64,000 nucleotides of DNA from Tenggerimyces flavus (lineage in GTDB: Bacteria > Actinomycetota > Actinomycetes > Propionibacteriales > Actinopolymorphaceae). Below are positions 57,839 to 64,000 of this stretch, one piece after another. The translations under genes were made by a program, and so were the position numbers. Under the pieces are notes generated by a model. That model had not been told where the DNA came from. It saw nothing but the letters and a program-made list of their open reading frames with translations, and ran no database searches. The stretch is from contig NZ_JAFBCM010000001.1 in NCBI RefSeq assembly GCF_016907715.1, positions 2,294,001-2,358,000 on the forward strand, written 5' to 3'. Numbering within the stretch: position 1 is the stretch's first letter; every line of letters starts with the position of its first letter.

Positions 57839-58825
57839 TCATCTCGAAGTCCGGATGCGCGGGTCGACCCAGGCCAACAACAAGTCGGCCAACAGGTTGC
57901 CCATGATCATCAAGAAGGACAGGAACATCAGCAGGCTGACCGCGAGATACATGTCCTGGTCGACGAGCGCCTCCAGGAGCAGCGGACCCATCGTCGGCAG
58001 GTTGAGCACGATGCCGACGATCGCCTCGCCGGAGATCAGCAGGGGGAGCGTCGTACCGAGCGCCATGATCAACGGGTGAACGGCGTTCCGTACGGCGTGC
58101 TTCCAGATCACGCGTCGCTCGAGCAGACCCTTGGAGCGCGCAGTCTGGACGTACTGCTGGTTGAGCACGTCCAGCAGGTTGGCGCGCATCACGCGGGTGA
58201 GCCAGGCCGTGCTACCGGCCGAGATGACGATCAACGGCACCCAGAGGTGGCCTAAGAAGTCCACGAGTCTGGCCCAACTCCAGGGTGCGTTCTGGAACTG
58301 GGTGGAGAACAGGCCACCGACATCCGCGTTCAGATATCGCGACGCGATGACCATCACCACCAGCGCCAGCAGGAACTCGGGCACCGCGACTCCGACGAAC
58401 TGGATCACGGTGACGATGTAGTCGGGTAACGAATATCGGTGGGTCGCCGAATAGACCCCGACGGGTATCGCTATCAGCCAGGCGAGGATCAGCGACCCGC
58501 CGGTGAAGAGCAGGGTGTACGGGAGCCGCGAGTACACCAGGTCGTTGACCGGTGACCGCCGCGTGAACGACTCGCCGAAGTCGCCCTTGATGAAGTTGCC
58601 CGCCCACTTCCCGTACTTCTCGAGCACCGGGTCGTGGACGCCGTACCGGTTCTCCAGGGCTGTGATCTGGTCCTGGGAGACGTTGTTGCCGAGCGCCCGG
58701 AGTCGGTCGATCTCGGCGGTGAGCGCCGACCCGGGAGGGGCCTCGATCAAGATGAAGCTCACGATCGAAATGATGAACATGGTGACGACCATGTAGAGCA
58801 GTCGCCTGATGATGAACGCGAGCAT
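57839..58825 (-). CDS. Oligopeptide ABC transporter permease (OppB/DppB-like)
   Basis: A 328-residue permease. It starts M-L-A-F-I-I-R-R-L-L-Y-M, and six helices follow with a large external loop after the first. The EAA-type segment is V-Q-T-A-R-S-K-G-L. It is coded between the binding protein and OppC-like genes, in the usual order A-B-C-D-F. Confidence 0.92.
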   Translation of the reverse strand: MLAFIIRRLLYMVVTMFIISIVSFILIEAPPGSALTAEIDRLRALGNNVSQDQITALENRYGVHDPVLEKYGKWAGNFIKGDFGESFTRRSPVNDLVYSRLPYTLLFTGGSLILAWLIAIPVGVYSATHRYSLPDYIVTVIQFVGVAVPEFLLALVVMVIASRYLNADVGGLFSTQFQNAPWSWARLVDFLGHLWVPLIVISAGSTAWLTRVMRANLLDVLNQQYVQTARSKGLLERRVIWKHAVRNAVHPLIMALGTTLPLLISGEAIVGIVLNLPTMGPLLLEALVDQDMYLAVSLLMFLSFLMIMGNLLADLLLAWVDPRIRTSR

Positions 58826-58864
58826 CGAGGGCCCTCCCGGTGGCTCAGCCGGAACTACTGCTTC

Positions 58865-61015
58865 CTACGCGTGCTGGTCGGGGTTGTCCCAGTAGTAGGT
58901 CTCCACGTCGTAGACCGATGGAGTCGGGTGAATCCACGGGTTCGCGAACCCACCCAGCTGGAGGTTTTCCTTCGCGGGAACGTTCTTCAGATCCTTCTTC
59001 TTCAGGATGACCCGAGGCGTGTTGGCCACCGTGCCACTGAAGAACGGACCGTGCTCGACATGGATCTTGATCATGTCCCAGACGGACTGGGTGCGCTTCA
59101 ACTCGTCTGGTTCGAGCTTGGTCTTGTCGTACAGATTCCACAACTGTTCGATCGGACCGCCCTTTTCGGCCTCCATCCGCGGAGGTGTCCGAGCGAACGG
59201 GTCGCGGTCGAGCTGCTGGGTCTCCGCCGCCGTGCCGCGGAGGCTGTACATCCGACCCTCGAGCGGAGCCCACCGGCTCTGCTCCAGCGGGACCAGCCAC
59301 TGCGGGTACAGCAGGTGGTTGGGGCCGTCGCCGACCTCCCAGTTGCTGTGCACCATCAGCGAGCCGTTGTCCCAGAGCTCGTTGAAGCCCTCGGGCGAGA
59401 TCGGGTTGGTGGTGCCGTCGACCCCGATCGCCTTCCAGTTCTGCAGCAGCAGGTTGTCCTTGGCGATGTGCTCGGGGTCGGCGTTCGCCGAGTAGTCGAT
59501 CGACAGCTTCAGCTTCTTCCCGCTGGGGAGCTCGCGGAGCCCGTCGCCGTCCTTGTCGACAACGCCGATCTCGTCCAGCAGCTTCTTCGCGGCCTCGGGG
59601 TCGTACTTGACCCACGCGTCCCGCCACTCCTGGTAGGCCTGCTTACCCTGGTCGTTGACGAGGTACTCCTTGGCCTTCGGGCTGAGCGTGCCACTGGTGA
59701 GCTCGCCCTGCTCGAAGTAGATGGCCTTCTGAGCTTCCTCACGGTTGAACGCCAACGACAGCGCCTGCCGGAACTTCGGGTCGCGGAACACCTTGCGGAG
59801 CTCCGGGTCCTTGACGTCGTAGTTGACGAACCACATCGAGCTCGTGCCCGAGCCGCCGTCCCAGAGCAGCAGGTCGAGACCGCTCTGCTTCTCGGTCTGC
59901 CGGAACGTCGAGATGTCCGACAGCCCGACCTTCATGAACTGGCCCTGGACGTAGTCGACGCCGCCCTGCTGCATTCGCAGCTTGCCGACCTCGGGGTCCT
60001 GGACCGCGGTGAAGACGACCTCGTCGATGAACGGAAGCTGCGAGCCTTCCTTCGTCACCACGTAGTAGTAGGGGTTGCGCTCGAACGTGATGCTCTGCGC
60101 CTCGCGGTAGTTCTTGACCCGCCAGCCGGCCATCGTCGGGCAGTCCGCGTTGCGGGTGAAGTCGACCTTGGTCTCGAACGCGCCACCGGCAGCTGCCCAG
60201 TTCTTCGGCGCGGACTTGTTGTACTTCGGGTGGAACTGCTTGGCGTAGTGCGCCGGGACCATCCACCACGGGCCGTTCTGCATGGGCCCGTTGACCCACA
60301 TCGCGATCCGCTGCGCGGTGAGAGGAGCGGGTGCGTCGAAGGTCATCTTCAGCGTGACCTCGTCGACGGCCTCGAACTTGGCCAGCGTGTTCTTGCCGGA
60401 ACGGGCCTCGTCCGGAGCAACCTCGGTGTGCTCCTCGTTGATGACGATGTCGTCCCACCAGAACATGATGTCGGCGGTCGTCCACGGCTCGCCGTCGGAC
60501 CACTTGAGGCCCTTGCGGAAGTGGAACGTCCACTCGCTGGCGTCCGCGTTCATCTCCCAGCTCTCGGCGAGGCCGGGGATGATGTCGAGACCGTCGTTGA
60601 TGAAGCGGATGATCTTGTGGCCGCAGAAGAACTCGCCGATCGAGCTCGCCCGGTCTCCGGACGTCGTCTCAGCCAGCATCTGCATCTTGCCGCCGTACTT
60701 GCCCTCCTGCACCCAGTTGTGCGGGACGACCAACGGCTTCTCGGGCAGTCGATCCTTGATCGGCGGGATCGCACCGGAGTCGGCCTGCGCCTTGAGGAGT
60801 GGGGACTCTTTGAAGGTGGCGGGCACCGGCAGCGGCTCCTTGGCGGAGCCCTTGCCACCGACCGCGCCACCTGTTCCGCCGGTGCCGCTCGTGTTGCCAC
60901 CGCTGCCGGGGGTCGAGCCGCCCCCACCGGAGCAGGCGGCCAGCATGACCGAACCGGCCGCGATGGCCGTGCCGTAAAGGATGGTGCGACGGCTCACCTG
61001 GGGGTTGTCGCTCAT
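58865..61015 (-). CDS. Oligopeptide-binding lipoprotein (OppA/SBP family 5)
   Basis: A 716-residue binding protein. The N-terminus has a twin-arginine S-R-R-T-I-L-Y-G and a lipobox M-L-A-A-C (Cys28), so it is Tat-exported and lipid-anchored. A Gly/Ser-rich linker of 30 residues follows. The family-5 motif W-T-F-H-F-R-K-G-L-K-W-S-D-G is present. It is larger than the usual 520-600 residues. The peptide ligand is unknown. Confidence 0.93.
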   Translation of the reverse strand: MSDNPQVSRRTILYGTAIAAGSVMLAACSGGGGSTPGSGGNTSGTGGTGGAVGGKGSAKEPLPVPATFKESPLLKAQADSGAIPPIKDRLPEKPLVVPHNWVQEGKYGGKMQMLAETTSGDRASSIGEFFCGHKIIRFINDGLDIIPGLAESWEMNADASEWTFHFRKGLKWSDGEPWTTADIMFWWDDIVINEEHTEVAPDEARSGKNTLAKFEAVDEVTLKMTFDAPAPLTAQRIAMWVNGPMQNGPWWMVPAHYAKQFHPKYNKSAPKNWAAAGGAFETKVDFTRNADCPTMAGWRVKNYREAQSITFERNPYYYVVTKEGSQLPFIDEVVFTAVQDPEVGKLRMQQGGVDYVQGQFMKVGLSDISTFRQTEKQSGLDLLLWDGGSGTSSMWFVNYDVKDPELRKVFRDPKFRQALSLAFNREEAQKAIYFEQGELTSGTLSPKAKEYLVNDQGKQAYQEWRDAWVKYDPEAAKKLLDEIGVVDKDGDGLRELPSGKKLKLSIDYSANADPEHIAKDNLLLQNWKAIGVDGTTNPISPEGFNELWDNGSLMVHSNWEVGDGPNHLLYPQWLVPLEQSRWAPLEGRMYSLRGTAAETQQLDRDPFARTPPRMEAEKGGPIEQLWNLYDKTKLEPDELKRTQSVWDMIKIHVEHGPFFSGTVANTPRVILKKKDLKNVPAKENLQLGGFANPWIHPTPSVYDVETYYWDNPDQHA

Positions 61016-62205
61016 GGGGTTCTTACTCCCTTCCCTTCAGCGGGCTGAGGGATCTTGCAGCACGCGGTCCCTCCGTGGGACGAAGGCGTCCCGACCAGCT
61101 GCTTGCGGGGTACCTAGACAGTACGAGTGTTGTACGTGGTGCGCAGACCTTAGGCGCTTTTATCACTTCGCAACTTCTTCGACGCGCCGTCGTGCCTGCG
61201 GGCACCGTGGGGAGGGACCTACCGGACGGCGCCCGGTCGGTGTGGGTGCGATGGAAACAGCGAGGATCCGGCCGTTGCCAGGTGTCCGCACATGACCTGG
61301 CCACGGACGGCCGGGTGGTCACGTGAGTCTCTGACAGCCGGGCGACGCGGTGCGCCGCGGGAAGCTCCCCCGGGGATCGAACGCCCTGCAATGGCTCATG
61401 GCTCGCTGCCGGCCGAGGTCGGGCCGGGCGAGGACGCTGGTGCCTTCGGTACGGGCAGCAGACTCGCGAACCATCATCAATTTCGAGACCATATCGTTGC
61501 GCTTTTGCCACAGCTCTTCGTCGGGGCCGGCCTTGACCGGTTCCCGTGCAATTTCGGGCATGTTAATGCCGAGAGGCCGCCCGGGCAAAGGCCCTGGATG
61601 ATCACAGTTCTCACACGGTGTGATCGGCTACCCCCTGTCAGAGCTCGGCTGCGGACGGTCGCTGGATCGGGTCTGGATCGCTGTCTGGTTTGGTGGATCT
61701 CGTGCCTGAACGTCCGTCATGTCGTGAGTCTGGCATCGGTCCCACTCCGGGACCACCGGTGCATGACGGACCTGACACTCCGTAGCGTTCCGCGTCCTAG
61801 ATCTGGCCCCGGCCGTAACTATCGGACGCGTTCGAGAATTGCCAAGCCTACATTCGAAATCAGTCCGGATCCGGCCCTTTTGCCAATTGGTAATTCGATG
61901 TCGAGGTATTTCTTGGAAGCGATTTGCAGTATTTACCGCAAGCGCGTCGCCGGGATTTGCGTGGGCCGATCCCTCGGCCTGCTTGGGGCCCGTCGTTCGG
62001 GGTGGTCGAGGCCGCGTCGGGGCGGTGCTCTTGGGTTCGTGGACGAAAGGTCCGTCCGCGTGGCCGTTCGGTGTCTCGTCAATGCTCGCTTGACGGGGTG
62101 CCGGCGGCCCGGCTTGACGGCCTGATGTGGACGAGTCGGGCGAGATGGCCCATCGCGGACGCGACCGGGAGGCCGTCTCGGACAGCCTCCCCTAGGCTCT
62201 GAGTC
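61016..62205. other. 1.2-kb intergenic region, no firmly supported gene
   Basis: This is the longest gap. It separates the divergent starts of the oligopeptide operon and the penicillin-acylase gene. One minus-strand frame, 61319-61561, begins M-P-E-I-A-R-E-P-V-K-A-G and contains E-E-L-W-Q-K-R-N-D-M-V; it has a mixed codon look and is only a weak candidate. The inverted repeat GATCACA (61600-61606) / TGTGATC (61619-61625) could be a regulator site. The stretch at about 61830-61960 is clearly more AT-rich than its surroundings. Confidence 0.6.
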
Positions 62206-64000
62206 GTGCGCCGACTCCTCCGGGTCACCGCGATCGTCGGTGGTGTGCTCGTGCTGCTGCTCGGCGTCGTGACGGCCGCCGGGGTTCTTGGCGTGCGCCG
62301 GTCGTTCCCGGACGTCGAGGGCCGGGTGTCGATGTCAGGCCTCGCGACGCCCGTCGAGGTGCGGCGGGACGCGTACGGCATCCCGCAGATCTACGCCGAC
62401 ACCGCGGAGGACCTGTTTCGCGCGCAGGGGTACGTGCACGCGCAGGACCGCTTCTACGAGATGGACTTCCGCCGGCACGTGACGAGCGGGCGGCTTTCGG
62501 AGTGGTTCGGCGAGAGCCAGCTGAAGACCGACATCTTCCTGCGTACGCTCGGCTGGCGGCGGGTGGCGGAGCTCGAGTTCCCGAAGCTGCTGCCGACGAC
62601 GCGGGCGTACCTGACCGCGTACGCCGAGGGCGTCAACACCTACCTCGGTGAACGCAGCGGCGGGCAGCTGTCGGTCGAGTACACCGGTGGGCTGCTCGGG
62701 CCTGCGGCGAAGCCCGAGCCCTGGACGCCGGTCGACTCGCTCGCGTGGCTGAAGGCGATGGCCTGGGATCTGCGCGGCAACATGGAGAACGAGATCGACC
62801 GGGTGATCGCCGCGACGAAGGTCTCGACGGATCGCGTAGCCACGCTCTATCCGGGCTACCCATTCAAGGACCACGCGCCGATCATGACCACGCCGGTGTC
62901 GATGGCGCCGCCCACGCTGCAGGCGCCGGGGCGTGCGGCCCTGCCGCCAGGTACGGCGGAGGCGTTGGAGTCGTTGCGTTCGGTCGTCAGCGGGCTGCCC
63001 GCGCAGCTGGGGGCCGGCGACCGTGCGGGCTTCGGCTCGAACGCATGGGTCGTTTCGGGCCGGTTGACCACGACGGGCAAGCCGTTGCTCGCGAACGATC
63101 CGCACCTCGCGCCGGCGATGCCGTCGATCTGGTACCAGATGGGGCTGCACTGCCGGAAGAAGGTGGCGGTCTGCCCGTTCGACGTGGCCGGCTTCACGTT
63201 CTCCGGGGTGCCGGGGGTGATGATCGGGCACAACGACCGGGTCTCCTGGGGGTTCACGAACCTCGACCCGGACGTGACGGATCTGTTTGTCGAGCGGCTC
63301 AACGGCGACTCGTACTTGTATGACGACCAGTGGTTCCCGCTCGCGAGCCGGACCGAGGAGGTCCGGGTCAAGGGGCGCTCCGAGCCGGTGCGCATCACCG
63401 TCCGGGCGACGCGGCACGGGCCGCTGGTGTCGGACGCCGACGCGGAGCTGCGCCGGGTGTCGCAGGTCGCGCCCGCGTCGGGGCAGGATCCGATGTCCGA
63501 CGTGACGCCGGCCTTGGCTTTGCGGTGGACGGCATTGATCCCCGGCCGTACGGCGGACGCGATCTTCCTGCTGAACCAGGCGCGGAACTTCGCCGAGTTC
63601 CGGAAGGCGGCCGAAGCTTTCGAGGTGCCGTCGCAGAACCTGGTGTACGCGGACGTCGACGGGCACATCGGGTACCAGGCCCCGGGGCGCGTGCCGATCC
63701 GCCGCGGCGGCGACGGCGGCTGGCCGATGCCGGGCTGGACGTCGGCGTACGGGTGGATCGGGTGGATCCCGTACGACCGGATGCCATACGTGCTGGATCC
63801 GCCGAAGGGGTACATCGTCACGGCGAACCAGGCGGTGATCGAGTCGTCGTTCCCGTACAAGCTGGCGGACACCTGGTCGTACGGCTATCGGAGTGACCGG
63901 ATCGGCGATGTCATTGACTCGTTGACGAAATCCGGCGGCAAGGTGTCGCCGGACGCGATGGCGCAACTTCAACTTGACACCTCGAACGGTTTGGCGCCCG
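62206..64000 (+). CDS. Penicillin acylase-family N-terminal nucleophile hydrolase (3' end outside window)
   Basis: The open frame from GTG 62206 has no stop before the window edge. An N-terminal membrane anchor (residues 7-30) is followed by D-A-Y-G-I-P-Q-I-Y-A-D-T, the family's start. The autoprocessing site is G-F-G-S-N-A-W-V-V-S-G with Ser278 as the likely N-terminal nucleophile. P-L-L-A-N-D-P-H-L is the conserved following segment. Such enzymes cleave amides such as acyl-homoserine lactones, aculeacins or beta-lactams; the substrate here is unknown. Confidence 0.9.
   Translation, partial: MRRLLRVTAIVGGVLVLLLGVVTAAGVLGVRRSFPDVEGRVSMSGLATPVEVRRDAYGIPQIYADTAEDLFRAQGYVHAQDRFYEMDFRRHVTSGRLSEWFGESQLKTDIFLRTLGWRRVAELEFPKLLPTTRAYLTAYAEGVNTYLGERSGGQLSVEYTGGLLGPAAKPEPWTPVDSLAWLKAMAWDLRGNMENEIDRVIAATKVSTDRVATLYPGYPFKDHAPIMTTPVSMAPPTLQAPGRAALPPGTAEALESLRSVVSGLPAQLGAGDRAGFGSNAWVVSGRLTTTGKPLLANDPHLAPAMPSIWYQMGLHCRKKVAVCPFDVAGFTFSGVPGVMIGHNDRVSWGFTNLDPDVTDLFVERLNGDSYLYDDQWFPLASRTEEVRVKGRSEPVRITVRATRHGPLVSDADAELRRVSQVAPASGQDPMSDVTPALALRWTALIPGRTADAIFLLNQARNFAEFRKAAEAFEVPSQNLVYADVDGHIGYQAPGRVPIRRGGDGGWPMPGWTSAYGWIGWIPYDRMPYVLDPPKGYIVTANQAVIESSFPYKLADTWSYGYRSDRIGDVIDSLTKSGGKVSPDAMAQLQLDTSNGLAP

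Noticed and set aside
58634-61048. 804-codon plus-strand frame opposite the peptide-binding protein and OppB-like genes
   Set aside because: It mirrors well-identified ABC transporter genes on the minus strand and has no motif of its own.

Overview
The window is high-GC DNA from an actinobacterium. Supporting signs are frequent GTG starts, very high G/C at third codon positions, a standalone Ku, paired ClpP subunits beside a PopR/ClgR-type regulator, a LAL-type LuxR regulator, TgpA-like and class F sortase-like proteins, and a CIRCE operator before a Ruc-type zinc-ribbon chaperone. The gene content fits Propionibacteriales relatives such as Kribbella or Tenggerimyces, but that placement is inference. 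The DNA is mostly ordinary chromosome. No prophage, integrase, transposase, CRISPR array or rRNA is visible; one tRNA-Arg(CCT) is present.

Layout. 1-6.6 kb holds a truncated serine hydrolase, a GNAT, a P-loop kinase, a secreted alpha/beta hydrolase, a STAS protein, a TPR-like protein, a pentapeptide-repeat protein and a DinB protein. 6.9-10.7 kb holds a Ro60/TROVE protein, a ketopantoate reductase-like protein and a methyltransferase. 10.8-14.4 kb holds a DHFR-like protein, a LuxR-tail-like fragment, the PopR-ClpP-ClpP module and an HxlR regulator. 14.8-20.5 kb holds Ku, membrane proteins, an LLM oxidoreductase and a 946-residue LAL regulator. 21.9-27 kb holds a TgpA-like transglutaminase facing an operon of repeat-containing lipoprotein, class F sortase and vWA-like membrane protein. 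27.3-34.5 kb is a patchwork of small enzymes with two gene remnants and the tRNA. 34.5-39.6 kb holds a PhyH dioxygenase divergent from an amidase-AraC pair, then thioredoxin, a luciferase-like enzyme and an SDR. 40.1-43.4 kb holds a secreted PKD protein and a decayed MNT/HEPN pair. 43.4-48.7 kb holds modABC, mscL, a SAF protein, mtnP and a SpoU methyltransferase. 48.9-54.3 kb holds ruc, a spermidine-synthase-like membrane protein, a hicB with a toxin remnant, and a frameshifted GCS2-like ligase fused to a membrane anchor. 54.3-61 kb is an oligopeptide ABC operon. After a 1.2 kb gap, a penicillin-acylase gene runs off the right edge.

The parts most worth a second look are: the three-gene surface operon at 24.0-27.0 kb; the regulator with a C-terminal LALAA beside two clpP genes and a palindromic operator; the CIRCE-ruc unit; the GCS2-like membrane fusion; and two dispersed palindromic repeat families, one with three near-identical 87-bp copies at about 1.2, 39.7 and 49.4 kb. 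At least five genes are broken or remnants: VOC, DHFR-like, HEPN, HicA and GCS2-like.
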